This document shows, piece by piece, positions 25,242-35,464 of a stretch of 64,000 bases of DNA. The stretch lies in assembly GCA_959602645.1 (NCBI GenBank), contig CAUGTZ010000006.1:53435-117434 (forward strand), written 5' to 3'. The translations under genes and the position numbers were made by a program. The stretch's first letter is position 1, and every line of letters begins with the position of its first letter. The DNA comes from an uncultured Collinsella sp. GTDB taxonomy: Bacteria; Actinomycetota; Coriobacteriia; Coriobacteriales; Coriobacteriaceae. A model generated the notes under the pieces. It had not been told where the DNA came from. It saw only the letters and a list, made by a program, of their open reading frames with translations, and did not search any database.

Positions 25242-25343
25242 GTCCCCGGTGCTGAGCGCCCACATATCGTCCCGCGCGCAGTTTCGCAGCGAAGCGAGAA
25301 TGTTTGAGCACGGGATGATATGTGGGCGCTCAGCACCGGGGAC
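25242..25343. repeat. Long inverted repeat between fmt and def
   Basis: Arms of 33 bp (25242-25274 with 25311-25343) match with one mismatch. They begin GTCCCCGGTGCTGAGCGCC and end with its complement, around a 36-bp loop. The element lies 9 bp from the def stop. The remainder of the gap (25023-25241) holds no gene I can support. Confidence 0.75.
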
Positions 25344-25351
25344 GGTGGGAC

Positions 25352-25888
25352 CTACTCCGTCTCGCCCGGTCGAGCGCCGCGGGCCAGGGCGTCCTGGTAC
25401 TCCTTGACTGCCTTGATCCTCTGCATCGGCTTCAGTCGCTCGAACATGGTGTTGCCATGCAGGTGATCAATCTCGTGCTGCAGGCACACGCAGAACAGAT
25501 CGCCCGAAGCCTCATAGCGAATCAGGTTTGCGTCCAAGTCGTACGCCTCGACGACGACATGGTCGGGACGCTCGATCTCGCAGCTAATGCCAGGGATGGA
25601 CAGGCAGCCCTCGCTAAACGGCACCAGATGGTCGCTCTGCTCCACGATCACGGGGTTGATGAGCACGTACGGGTCATAGTCGTTCTTGTCGGTGTAGTCG
25701 CAGTCGATGGTGACGAGCTGGATGAGCTCACCGATCTGCGGGGCAGCAAGGCCGCAACCGCCGTTGTCGAACATCATCTTCTTCATCTTCTCGGCAAGCG
25801 CCTCGATCGCCGGGGTGATCTCCTCGATGACGGCGCACTCCTGGCGCAGACGAGGGTCGGGCGACAGTACGATTCCGTTGGCTTCCAT
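25352..25888 (-). CDS. def: Peptide deformylase
   Basis: A 178-residue metalloenzyme that removes the N-formyl group from nascent proteins. All three family motifs are visible: GGCGLAAPQIGE (motif 1, GxGxAAxQ), EGCLSIPG (motif 2 with the metal cysteine) and LQHEIDHLHGNTM (motif 3, HExDH, two metal histidines and the catalytic glutamate). Of two ATGs, the second (25888) is favoured because GAAAGG lies 6 bases upstream, while it touches the first ATG (25894). It follows priA by 18 bp and precedes fmt. Confidence 0.96.
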   Translation of the reverse strand: MEANGIVLSPDPRLRQECAVIEEITPAIEALAEKMKKMMFDNGGCGLAAPQIGELIQLVTIDCDYTDKNDYDPYVLINPVIVEQSDHLVPFSEGCLSIPGISCEIERPDHVVVEAYDLDANLIRYEASGDLFCVCLQHEIDHLHGNTMFERLKPMQRIKAVKEYQDALARGARPGETE

Positions 25889-25906
25889 GGCCATCCTTTC
25901 GGGTTG

Positions 25907-28360
25907 TTACATCAAATCATAAGCGTCGACGTCAACGCTCACGCTCACGCCGCGCACGGAGCCCACCTCTTTGAGGCAGGCGTCGATATCATCAGAAACA
26001 TGGTACCCCACGGGCGACTTCACAAGCAGATGGAAGCGGTAACGGTCCTTGGCTCTCTCGATTACACACGAAGCCGGACCCAGCACCTGCGGCACGGCAC
26101 TCCCCGCCCGCAAAAAATCGGGCGCGGCGGCATGCCAGCGGCGCTTAAGAAGCTTTGCGATACGCCCGATGTAGTCCTGCGCGTCGTCTCGGTTCGCCGA
26201 CCACACCAAGATGTTGACCAGGCGCACAAACGGCGGGAACAGCGCGTCGCGACGCTGGTCCAGGTCGTAGTCGGTAAAGATCGAGCGATCGTGCTCGGCG
26301 ACGGCGCGAATGACCGGATCCTCGGGCAGATACGTCTGGATGATGACCTCGCCAGGGCGATCGCCGCGACCGGCGCGACCGGCGACCTGCTCAAGCAAAT
26401 CGTAGGCGCGCTCCCCTGCGCGGAAATCCGGCAGCTTGAGGGCGAAGTCAGCATTGACCACACCCACGAGCGTGACCTCGGGAAAGTCAAGGCCTTTGGC
26501 GATCATCTGGGTGCCCAGCAACACGGCGCAATCGGCAGCATCGAACTGCTCGAGCAGCTTTTTGTGCGCATCCTTGCCGCGCGTGGAATCGGCATCCATG
26601 CGGATGATGGCGACGTCCTCGGGCAGCATCTGGTGCAGTGCGTCCTCGATCTGCTGCGTGCCCAGCCCCATTTTTGCCAGGTAGCGACTGCCACATTTGG
26701 GGCAACGACTCGTGGGCGCGGGATACGGCTGCACGCGCCAGGAGGATCCGCATGTGTGACATTGCAGCGTGTGCGTGCGCTCGTGATACGTGAGCGCAGT
26801 GGAGCAGTGATTGCAGGTGGGGACGCAGCCACACTCGCGGCACATCAAAAACGGCGCAAAGCCACGGCGGTTGTGCAGTAACACGGCCTTTTCGCGGCGC
26901 TCGACCACACGCTCCAAGCCCTGCATCAAGGGTTTTGAGAACATGGAGCGGCTGCCGTGTGCGAACTCGCGGCGCAGGTCGGCAATGCGGACCTCGGGCA
27001 GCACGGCGTGTCCCGGGCGCTCGGGCATCTCGACGCGCGTCCAAGTGGTGCCGTTATACGTTCCACGGCGGCAGTGGTCGAGGGCCTCGGCCGAGGGCGT
27101 GGCGGAGCCCAACACGAGCGGGCAGCGGTAGCGCCGCGCCATCTCGGCCGCCACCTCGCGCGCGTGGTAGCGCGGACTGGACCCCTGCTTGTAGCTGGTC
27201 TCGTGCTCCTCGTCAATGATGATGAGGCCCAGGTCGCCAAGCGGGCAAAAGAGCGCCGAACGTGCGCCGACGACCACGCGGGCCGCACCGCTGGCAACCA
27301 TATCCCACTGGTCCAGGCGCTCGCCGGCCGAAAGCCGCGAATGGAACACGGCGACCGTCTCGCCAAAGCGCGAACGGAAGCGGCCGACGGTCTGGGCCGT
27401 CAGCGAAATCTCGGGCACCAGCACGCAGGCCGAGCGACCGGCTGCGAGCACGCGCTCGATGGCGGAGAGGTAAACCTCGGTTTTGCCGGAGCCGGTGACG
27501 CCGTCGACCAGCACCACGTCGCCATGAGCGTCCAGACGGGCGCGCTCAATCTGCGCGAGTGCCTGTTGCTGGCCACTGGTAAGGGAGACCGGCGCTTTGC
27601 CGCTTGCCGAGGACAGCGTGGTCTGCTCGCCGCAGCCACGCCAGGCGCGGCGCTCTTCCACCACCACAACGCCGCGTTTTTCGAGCGCCTTGATGGTCGC
27701 CGACATGCTGTTATAGAGAAGGTTGAGGTCGCGCGTCGTGACCGGTCCGCACTGGAGCGCCTCGATGAGTTGGCGCTGGCGGACCGCGGTCTTGGGTGGC
27801 GTGTAGTCAAAGCCTTCGGGCGTAAGCATCACCCAGCGGTTTTGGATGGGTTTGACGGCTGGACGTTCAACCGTCCACACGCCGTCGTCGCCCTTGACCA
27901 CACGCGGGCTGCCGCCCGGTGGCAAAAACAGGCGCAGGCACTCGGAAAGCGTCGCGACATACTCGCGGCTCATCCAGCGCGCAATGCGTGCAGCCTCGGC
28001 GGTAAAGAGCGGTTTGCTGAGGATGGCTTCGACAGGCTTGATGCGCGAAAGGTCAAGGGCGTTGTTGCCTTGCAGGTCGCCCAGCTCGGGCGCAATATCG
28101 ACGATGTAGCCTGCGGCGGCACGGTTGCCAAAGTGGACCAGGACCGTCGATCCGACCTGGGCCTCGTTGGCAAGGGGCTCGGGAATGCCGTAGGCGAATG
28201 GCTCGGACAGCGCTCGGGTAGGAATGTCGAGAACCACGCTCGCGTAGGCAGCGATGGGCTCAGGTGCAGGCTTAGGCTGAGCGGAGGCAGCGGCAGGCAT
28301 GAGCTTCACCAGAGCCTCCTCCGGTTCCGGTGAACCAAACAGCGACAGTTGTTGAGCCAT
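25907..28360 (-). CDS. priA: Primosomal replication-restart helicase PriA
   Basis: An 817-residue superfamily 2 helicase that reloads the replisome at collapsed forks. After the 3'-DNA-binding domain (FAYGIPEPLANEAQVGSTVLV), the helicase core shows Walker A VDGVTGSGKTEVYL, Walker B IIDEEHETSYKQ and LVLGSATPSAEAL. A zinc-binding insert follows, with CRECGCVPTCNHC and CHTCGSSW...CPKCGSRYL cysteine clusters. The QVAGRAGRGDRPGEVIIQTY motif VI is intact. Length and order are normal. The first 40 residues are proline/alanine-rich and probably flexible. Confidence 0.95.
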   Translation of the reverse strand: MAQQLSLFGSPEPEEALVKLMPAAASAQPKPAPEPIAAYASVVLDIPTRALSEPFAYGIPEPLANEAQVGSTVLVHFGNRAAAGYIVDIAPELGDLQGNNALDLSRIKPVEAILSKPLFTAEAARIARWMSREYVATLSECLRLFLPPGGSPRVVKGDDGVWTVERPAVKPIQNRWVMLTPEGFDYTPPKTAVRQRQLIEALQCGPVTTRDLNLLYNSMSATIKALEKRGVVVVEERRAWRGCGEQTTLSSASGKAPVSLTSGQQQALAQIERARLDAHGDVVLVDGVTGSGKTEVYLSAIERVLAAGRSACVLVPEISLTAQTVGRFRSRFGETVAVFHSRLSAGERLDQWDMVASGAARVVVGARSALFCPLGDLGLIIIDEEHETSYKQGSSPRYHAREVAAEMARRYRCPLVLGSATPSAEALDHCRRGTYNGTTWTRVEMPERPGHAVLPEVRIADLRREFAHGSRSMFSKPLMQGLERVVERREKAVLLHNRRGFAPFLMCRECGCVPTCNHCSTALTYHERTHTLQCHTCGSSWRVQPYPAPTSRCPKCGSRYLAKMGLGTQQIEDALHQMLPEDVAIIRMDADSTRGKDAHKKLLEQFDAADCAVLLGTQMIAKGLDFPEVTLVGVVNADFALKLPDFRAGERAYDLLEQVAGRAGRGDRPGEVIIQTYLPEDPVIRAVAEHDRSIFTDYDLDQRRDALFPPFVRLVNILVWSANRDDAQDYIGRIAKLLKRRWHAAAPDFLRAGSAVPQVLGPASCVIERAKDRYRFHLLVKSPVGYHVSDDIDACLKEVGSVRGVSVSVDVDAYDLM

Positions 28361-28392
28361 ACACCACCTCTAACGAACGGACCTGAAAGGGG

Positions 28393-28494
28393 TGGGACAA
28401 AATAATCAGTAGTGTTTGTCCCATGGCCGATACGAGTGTCGAGCTTGTTGCGTCGCTCGAACACGGGACAAACACCACTGATTATTTTGTCCCA
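28393..28494. repeat. Long inverted repeat upstream of priA
   Basis: Arms of 30 bp (28393-28422 with 28465-28494) pair with a single mismatch around a 42-bp loop. Each arm also has TGGGACA at one end and TGTCCCA at the other, so each arm is itself framed by a small inverted repeat. No coding frame is inside. Confidence 0.8.
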
Positions 28495-28511
28495 GCAACC
28501 CACTCATCGGT

Positions 28512-28548
28512 ACAGAAACAAGAGCCCCGCTCGGGGTGAACGGGGCTC
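28512..28548 (-). terminator. Terminator of gltX
   Basis: On the minus strand GAGCCCCG (28548-28541) pairs with CGGGGCTC (28529-28522) across an 11-nt loop and is followed by TTGTTTCT. It starts about 24 bp after the gltX stop. Confidence 0.8.
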
Positions 28549-28571
28549 GAATACATACGTTTGCGCAGCTG

Positions 28572-30047
28572 CTACAGCGCCATCGTGCGGGCGCGGTCGA
28601 TGCGTGCCAGGCAGTCATCGCAGCCGACGAGCGCCATGGTCTCGCCCAGCGGAGGGCTCACCATGTTGCCGCAAACGGCGATGCGCACGGCCTGGAACAC
28701 CACGCGCTTCTTGAGGTCCATCTGCTCGGGCAGCGGCTCAAGCGCGGCGTCGATGTTCGCGGCTGTCCACTCGTCCACGCCCTCGAGCGCGGCCTTGGCG
28801 GCGTCCAGGATGGCGCCCATGCCTTCCTTGGCCAGGCCCTTGTTAACGGATTTCTCATCATACTCGAGCGTCTCGGCCGTAGCAAAGATGGGAGCGGCGA
28901 CGGTCACGGCGTCGGCTGGCATCTTGGTGCGCGGCTTGACGATGGCAGCGAGTGCGTCAATCCAGTCCTCGCCGTACTCGACGTTGCCCTCGATGAGACC
29001 CGCCTCGTGCAGCTCGGGGACCATGATCTCGTCGGCAAACTGGGCATCGGACATGCCGTTGATGTACTCGGCATTGACCCAGTCGAGCTTCTTGGGGTCG
29101 AAGGTCGCCGGGTTCTTGGAGATGCGGTCGAGTGAGAACTTGCTGGCCAGGACATCGCGCGGGATGATCGTGGTCTCGCCGTCAAGCGACCAGCCGAGCA
29201 GCGCCAGATAGTTGACGAAAGCGTCGGACAGGTAGCCGGCGTCGCGGTACTCCTCCACCGAGGTGGCGCCATGGCGCTTGGAGAGCTTCTTGCCGTCGGC
29301 GCCCAGGATCATGGAGATGTGGGCGAACGTGGGAACGGGCGCGCCGAGGGCCTCGTAGACCATGACCTGACGCGGGGTGTTGGACAGGTGGTCATCGCCG
29401 CGGATGACATGGGTGATCTTCATCATGGCGTCGTCGACGACGGTCGCAAAGTTGTACGTGGGCGTGCCATCGGAGCGGAAGATCACAAAGTCGTCGAGCT
29501 CCTTGGCGTCGAAGGTCACCTCGCCGTGGACGGCATCGTGGATACGGACGTCGCCGCGGTCCTCGGGCACCTTGATGCGTAGGACGTAGGACTCGCCGGC
29601 CTCGATGCGACGGCGGGCCTCCTCGGGATCAAGATCGCGGCAACGGCGCTGATAGCCCTGGAAGGGGTCCTTGCGCTCCTGCGCGGCCTTGCGATCGGCG
29701 TCGAGCTGCTCCTTGGTGCAGAAGCAGGGATAGGCCTTACCCTCGTCCCAAAGCTTCTGGGCGGCCTGCTTGTACAGGTCCAGGCGCTCGGTCTGGGCGT
29801 AGGGGCCAAAATCGCCGCCCACCTCGGGACCCTCGTCCCAGTCCAGGCCCAGCCAACGCATGGCGCGCAGGATAATCTGCGTGTTCTCGTCGGTAGAGCG
29901 GGTGGGGTCGGTGTCGTCGATGCGCAGGATGAACGTGCCGCCGTTTGCACGGGCGAAAGCCCAGTTATAGATAGCGGTGCGGGCGCCACCGATGTGCAGC
30001 TTGCCCGTCGGTGAGGGTGCAAAGCGGACGCGAACGTCTGATGCCAT
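28572..30047 (-). CDS. gltX: Glutamyl-tRNA synthetase
   Basis: A 491-residue class I synthetase that charges tRNA-Glu (and often tRNA-Gln in bacteria without glutaminyl-tRNA synthetase). The HIGH motif is in RFAPSPTGKLHIGGARTAIY and the KMSKS loop is GKKLSKRHGATSVEEY; RIDDTDPTRSTDENTQII and DDHLSNTPRQVMVYEAL are also characteristic. The ATG at 30047 has GAGGAG 6 bases upstream; an in-frame upstream extension has no family similarity. Length is normal. A tRNA-Glu gene appears at the other end of the window. Confidence 0.96.
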   Translation of the reverse strand: MASDVRVRFAPSPTGKLHIGGARTAIYNWAFARANGGTFILRIDDTDPTRSTDENTQIILRAMRWLGLDWDEGPEVGGDFGPYAQTERLDLYKQAAQKLWDEGKAYPCFCTKEQLDADRKAAQERKDPFQGYQRRCRDLDPEEARRRIEAGESYVLRIKVPEDRGDVRIHDAVHGEVTFDAKELDDFVIFRSDGTPTYNFATVVDDAMMKITHVIRGDDHLSNTPRQVMVYEALGAPVPTFAHISMILGADGKKLSKRHGATSVEEYRDAGYLSDAFVNYLALLGWSLDGETTIIPRDVLASKFSLDRISKNPATFDPKKLDWVNAEYINGMSDAQFADEIMVPELHEAGLIEGNVEYGEDWIDALAAIVKPRTKMPADAVTVAAPIFATAETLEYDEKSVNKGLAKEGMGAILDAAKAALEGVDEWTAANIDAALEPLPEQMDLKKRVVFQAVRIAVCGNMVSPPLGETMALVGCDDCLARIDRARTMAL

Positions 30048-30132
30048 GGAAATCTCCTCGATTGCAGGATGGATGTCTAACCGCATTAGTATAAAGCAAC
30101 AATGCCCACCTCCGCACAAAGGGCACCGACCC

Positions 30133-30222
30133 ACTCATTGGGGACAGACTTAAATGATCAGTCTTTGGGCAACCTGTCGGCACTTAGGTAAGGCTGGTCA
30201 TTTAAGTCTGTCCCCAATGAGT
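30133..30222. repeat. Long inverted repeat between gltX and metK
   Basis: Arms of 25 bp (30133-30157 with 30198-30222) are perfect complements. They contain TTGGGGACAGACTTAAATGA, and the loop is 40 bp. The element lies between two divergently transcribed genes, upstream of both. Confidence 0.8.
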
Positions 30223-30331
30223 AGGTGCGGAAAGGGTGTGAATGTTTGATTTACGCGCTATGATGTGCCCTTGCATAGAGAGCCCGGCGGAATGGTAACG
30301 GTCGCCGGGACACGTTTTTGAAAGGACAATC
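30223..30331 (+). promoter_or_regulatory. metK leader with a GC hairpin
   Basis: A TATGAT at about 30259 could be a -10, though no good -35 is seen. Near 30280-30312 CCCGGCG pairs with CGCCGGG and is followed by ACACGTTTTT, which is attenuator-like. GAAAGGACAATC is the ribosome site. No SAM riboswitch fold was recognised. Confidence 0.35.
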
Positions 30332-31612
<1,281 letters not shown>

Positions 31613-31649
31613 GCTAGCGGCAAAAGCTACAGCCAAATCGAAACGCACC

Positions 31650-31685
31650 AAAAGAGGTACCGGACCAACCGGTACCTCTTTTTTA
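31650..31685 (+). terminator. Rho-independent terminator of metK
   Basis: A 14-bp perfect stem beginning AAAAGAGGTACCGG, with a 5-nt loop, ending CTCTTTTTT. It lies about 40 bp past the stop. Confidence 0.92.
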
Positions 31686-31778
31686 TTAACCGGTGGTGAA
31701 GATGAGCCGACCTGGGACGCAGAATAGGTCACCAGCTCATGAATTTTGCAGCACGAGCGCCTCTACCATGTATCCTTA

Positions 31779-31900
31779 GTCCCGAGGGGCGGGGCATAAG
31801 GTCGATCGCGAGTTCCGCACGAGCCGGAGAGCACTTAATGTGCTCTCCGTGCGAGTCAGGACTGTCCGAGCAGGCGACCTTATGCCCCGCCCCTCGGGAC
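31779..31900. repeat. Long nested inverted repeat just upstream of the serine dehydratase gene
   Basis: Outer arms of 26 bp are perfect complements (31779-31804 with 31875-31900, with GAGGGGCGGGGCATAAGGTC inside the left arm). Inside is a second perfect palindrome, CGGAGAGCAC-TTAAT-GTGCTCTCCG (31825-31849). The element ends 23 bp before the start codon, so it would be part of the mRNA leader or the promoter. Confidence 0.8.
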
Positions 31901-31923
31901 GACGGGATAGAACAGGAGCGCAT

Positions 31924-33531
31924 ATGGCAGGCAAGCCACAAACACTAGCTACGACCTCGGCATTCGAGATCTTGGGCCCCGTCATGGTCGGCCCCAGCTC
32001 ATCGCACACCGCCGGCGCCCTGCGCTGCGCACAAGTTGCCGCCAGCCTGCTGGAAGGCCGCATCACCAAAGTCACCTTTGGCCTGTGGAACTCCTTCGCC
32101 CACACCTACCGCGGCCACGGCACCGACCGCGCTCTCGTCGCGGGCATTCTGGGCCTCGACACCGATGACGAGAACATCAAGCAGGCCTTCGACCTCGCAC
32201 GCGAGCAGGGCCTCGACTACCACTTTGAAATTAAGGGCGACGACGCCTCCATCCATCCCAACACCGTCGACATCGACATGGCCGACGATACGGGCGCCAC
32301 GGCGCAGGTCCGCGGCGAGAGCCTCGGCGGCGGCAAGATGCGCATCAGCCGCATCAACGGCGTCGGCGTCGATATCTCGGGCATGTATTCCACGCTCTTC
32401 GTGGCCCACCAGGACGTCCCCGGTGTGCTCGCCGCGCTCACGAACCTGCTCGCCTACGCACATGTAAACATCGCTTTCTGCCGCACCTACCGCACCGAGG
32501 TGGGCGGCCAGGCATACTCCGTCTTTGAAACCGATGGCGCCCCCGACGACACCGTCATCCCCATGCTGCGCAAGCTCGACAATGTAAACTACGCCACCTT
32601 TATCGAGCTCCCGGGCTCGGCCTCGTCGCTCTCCCCCGGCGTTTCGGCCAAGGAAATCTTTGACGATGGTGCGCAGTTGCTCGACGCCTGCGCCGAACTC
32701 GGCCTCAACATCGGCGCCGTCATGGCCGTTCGCGAGGCGCGCCTGACCGGCGAGGCCCACGCCGTCGCCGCCATGCGCCGCGTGCTCGACGTCATGCGCG
32801 AGGAGACCACGGCCCCCATCGCCAATCCTCAGCGCTCGCTCGGCGGGCTTATCGGCGGCGAGGCCAAGCTCGTTGATGCCACCGGCCGCAACGACTTGAG
32901 CGTAAGCCTGATGGGCGCCGTCCAGACCGATGCCGTGGCCCGCGCCATGGCCGTCCTTGAGCGCTCCGCCACAATGGGAGTGATCGTCGCCGCCCCCACG
33001 GCCGGCTCCGCAGGCGTCGTGCCCGGCTGCGTGCTGGCGCTCGCCGACCATCTGCAACTGGACGATGAGCAAGTCATGGACGCCCTCTACTGCGCCGCCG
33101 CCATCGGCCTCAACCTCACCACGAGCGCCTGCGTCGCCGGCGCCGAGGGCGGATGCCAAGCCGAGGTGGGAAGCGCGGCCGCCATGGCCGCCGCCGCGCT
33201 GGTGCAGATGCTCGGAGGCACGCCTGAGCAGGCACTCGACGCCAGCTCCATCGCCCTGAGCAACCTGCTGGGCCTGGTCTGCGACCCGGTGGGCGGCCTC
33301 GTGGAGGTGCCGTGCCAAAACCGCAATGCCATCGGCGTGGCCGCGGCATTTAGCTCGGCGCAGCTTGCACTTGCCGGTATCAAGAGCCTGGTGCCGTTTG
33401 ACCAGATGGCGCACGTCATGCTCTCCGTGGGCCACGCGTTGCCGGCCACGCTGCGCGAGACGGCAAAGGGTGGCATCGCGCAGGCTCCGGCCGCACTTTC
33501 GGCCTGTGCAAAATGCGGTGAGTGCGGATAG
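31924..33531 (+). CDS. L-serine ammonia-lyase (single-chain, iron-sulfur type)
   Basis: A 535-residue fused L-serine dehydratase converting serine to pyruvate and ammonia. Residues 1 to about 220 are the beta domain (GPVMVGPSSSHTAGALRCA, then an ACT-like segment AHQDVPGVLAALTNLLAYAH). From about 230 on is the alpha domain with the conserved SxG blocks and cysteines for the 4Fe-4S cluster (TTSACVAGAEGGCQAEVG and CDPVGGLVEVPCQNRN). In many Firmicutes the two parts are separate sdaAB and sdaAA genes, so the fusion resembles proteobacterial SdaA. AGGAG lies 5 bases before ATG 31924. The enzyme supplies pyruvate in amino-acid-fermenting anaerobes. Confidence 0.94.
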   Translation: MAGKPQTLATTSAFEILGPVMVGPSSSHTAGALRCAQVAASLLEGRITKVTFGLWNSFAHTYRGHGTDRALVAGILGLDTDDENIKQAFDLAREQGLDYHFEIKGDDASIHPNTVDIDMADDTGATAQVRGESLGGGKMRISRINGVGVDISGMYSTLFVAHQDVPGVLAALTNLLAYAHVNIAFCRTYRTEVGGQAYSVFETDGAPDDTVIPMLRKLDNVNYATFIELPGSASSLSPGVSAKEIFDDGAQLLDACAELGLNIGAVMAVREARLTGEAHAVAAMRRVLDVMREETTAPIANPQRSLGGLIGGEAKLVDATGRNDLSVSLMGAVQTDAVARAMAVLERSATMGVIVAAPTAGSAGVVPGCVLALADHLQLDDEQVMDALYCAAAIGLNLTTSACVAGAEGGCQAEVGSAAAMAAAALVQMLGGTPEQALDASSIALSNLLGLVCDPVGGLVEVPCQNRNAIGVAAAFSSAQLALAGIKSLVPFDQMAHVMLSVGHALPATLRETAKGGIAQAPAALSACAKCGECG

Positions 33532-33546
33532 CGACAAAGAAAGACT

Positions 33547-33576
33547 CGAAGGTGGGACAAATGTCCCACCTCTTTT
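33547..33576 (+). terminator. Rho-independent terminator of the serine dehydratase gene
   Basis: A 9-bp stem GGTGGGACA with TGTCCCACC and a 2-base loop, followed by TCTTTT. Its stem shares the GGGACA/TGTCCC core with the larger intergenic repeats. Confidence 0.85.
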
Positions 33577-33680
33577 GAATGCCACCGTTTCCATACCACA
33601 AACAACTGGGTAATCGCTATAATGCAAGCCCAGTAAAAACACGATGAGCCGCAAGGCGAAATCCGAAGGATATGCATACG

Positions 33681-35396
33681 ATGTCGCAAAACGATCGAAC
33701 TCAACTGATTCCCGATCCGCAGCAGCCGAGCAGGCACACCGGCGGCGTTCAGTCGCCGCGTCCTATCGCGCCGAGCCGCGGTCAGCAGCGAGGTGCGGCA
33801 AACGTTTCGCAACGTCCGAACAAGCAGCATCAGCAGCGCCAGGCAAATGGCAATGCGCCCAAGCAGCCCCCCACGCACGCTCGAGGCGATCGCGGCCCCG
33901 CACGCAAACCCGCCGAGAACAATAAGTCGGGCAAAAAGACGACGCTCTTTGTCGTTCTGGGTCTTATCGTCATTGTCTATATCGTAGGCGTTGTAGCGTT
34001 TTCGCAGGTAGCCTACCCCAACACCACTATCGCCGGCGTCGATGTCTCGTTCTCCAACGCTTCGTCTGCCGCCACCAAGGTCAACTCGGCTTGGAAGCAC
34101 TATAAGCTCACCGTGACAGGCGATGATTTTAGCTGGACCTATCAGCCCGAGTCCGATGAGCCCATTGTCGACGGCGAAGCTGCCGCAAAAGAGATTATCA
34201 GCCACAACGAAGCCTTTGTATGGCCGGTCCGCCTTGTGGAATCCTTAAGCGGAAAGACCAAAACAACCGCTACCTCCAACGAAGTCGATCTTGATCAAGA
34301 CGTCGACCTGTCCATGCTCTCCGACACTTTTGACCAAAAGAAGTTTGAGCAGGATCTGGGCGCCGCCATCGACGAGTTTAACGAGGGGCGTTCGGGCACG
34401 TTCGAGGCCAATAGCTCCTATGACGAGCAGGCCGGCAAGTTTACCGTCGAGAAGGCGCGCTCCAACGAAAAACTCGACCGCGAGCATGTCATTAAGTATG
34501 CCGAACTCGAGCTTGCCTCGCTGTCCGAGACCGTAGACCTTTCCAAGCTCGGCAACGATGCCTATGAACCGCTCAATGGAACGCTGACCGATGATCAGAT
34601 TCAGACCGCATGCGATGCCGCCAACAACTTCCTGGGCGTAAACGTGACCCTCAAGCTCAACGGCGAGGATGCCGGCAAGGTTGATGGCAGCTCCGTGTTG
34701 CAGTGGATCAGCTTTGCCGATCCGGCCAACCCCACACTCGATACGTCGCAGATCAGCGGCTGGGCAGCCGAGCTTGCCAACGGCTTCAATACCGTGGGCT
34801 CCACTCGCTGGTGGACGCGCGCCGATGGCAAGCAATGCGCCGTCGAAGGCGGCGACTTTGGTTGGTCCATCGACAGCAGCTCGCTCGCCAAGCAGGTCGA
34901 GGACGCCATTAACAACAAACAGACCGGCGAAATCGAGATCAAGTACTCCCAGAAGGCCGACACCTTTACTGCAAAGGGAGAGCCCGACTGGAAGGCATAC
35001 GTCGATGTCGATCTGTCCGAGCAGCACGCGCGCTACTACGACGAGAGCGGCAATATCGTGTGGGAGGCCAACTTTATCTCCGGCAAGCCGGGAGAGGACG
35101 CCACCCCCGAAGGCGTTTGGCAGATCAACAGCAACAATGGCGCCAGCAAGCTCATCGGTGCCAAGGACCCCGAGACCGGCAAGCCCAAATACGAGAGCCC
35201 GGTCAGCTATTGGATGCCGTTTGAGGGAAACATGGTCGGTTTCCACGATGCAACGTGGCAAAACGACAAGAGTTTCGACGACCCCAACTCCTACAAGTGG
35301 TGCGGTAGCCACGGATGTATTAACCTGCGCCTAGCCGACGCCAAGGCGCTGCACGATTGCATCAAAGTCGGTCTGTGCGTGGTTGTCCACTCGTAG
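33681..35396 (+). CDS. Membrane-anchored L,D-transpeptidase (YkuD domain)
   Basis: A 571-residue type II membrane protein. About 85 polar N-terminal residues (rich in Q, R, P, N) precede one transmembrane helix, TTLFVVLGLIVIVYIVGVVA. Outside come two putative peptidoglycan-binding repeats of the PG-binding-4 kind (from NTTIAGVDVSFSNASSAA on). A C-terminal YkuD catalytic domain follows, with the active-site motif SHGCINLRLADAKAL (His-x14-Ser-His-Gly-Cys type) and YWMPFEGNMVGFHDATW. Such enzymes form 3-3 crosslinks in peptidoglycan or attach proteins to it. The ATG at 33681 stands 10 bases after GAAGGA; ATG 33672 is too close to it. Confidence 0.9.
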   Translation: MSQNDRTQLIPDPQQPSRHTGGVQSPRPIAPSRGQQRGAANVSQRPNKQHQQRQANGNAPKQPPTHARGDRGPARKPAENNKSGKKTTLFVVLGLIVIVYIVGVVAFSQVAYPNTTIAGVDVSFSNASSAATKVNSAWKHYKLTVTGDDFSWTYQPESDEPIVDGEAAAKEIISHNEAFVWPVRLVESLSGKTKTTATSNEVDLDQDVDLSMLSDTFDQKKFEQDLGAAIDEFNEGRSGTFEANSSYDEQAGKFTVEKARSNEKLDREHVIKYAELELASLSETVDLSKLGNDAYEPLNGTLTDDQIQTACDAANNFLGVNVTLKLNGEDAGKVDGSSVLQWISFADPANPTLDTSQISGWAAELANGFNTVGSTRWWTRADGKQCAVEGGDFGWSIDSSSLAKQVEDAINNKQTGEIEIKYSQKADTFTAKGEPDWKAYVDVDLSEQHARYYDESGNIVWEANFISGKPGEDATPEGVWQINSNNGASKLIGAKDPETGKPKYESPVSYWMPFEGNMVGFHDATWQNDKSFDDPNSYKWCGSHGCINLRLADAKALHDCIKVGLCVVVHS

Positions 35397-35464
35397 TGCA
35401 ACGCGCGCATTAATACAACGTGGAACCGATGCAAACAATCTAACAGTTCCGAAAGAAACCGTCC

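Noticed and set aside
25039..25311. Minus-strand open frame of up to 90 codons with a hydrophobic stretch between fmt and def
   Set aside because: It overlaps the long inverted repeat, has no separate ribosome site before a plausible ATG and no recognised family; the hydrophobic part alone is not enough to call a gene.
30240..30331. Possible SAM riboswitch before metK
   Set aside because: The leader is under 100 nt and shows one GC hairpin with TTTTT but none of the conserved SAM-riboswitch core sequences I can recognise.
31999..33654. Long minus-strand open frame opposite the serine dehydratase gene
   Set aside because: Antisense shadow of a well-supported gene; composition is low-complexity V/A/G without motifs.
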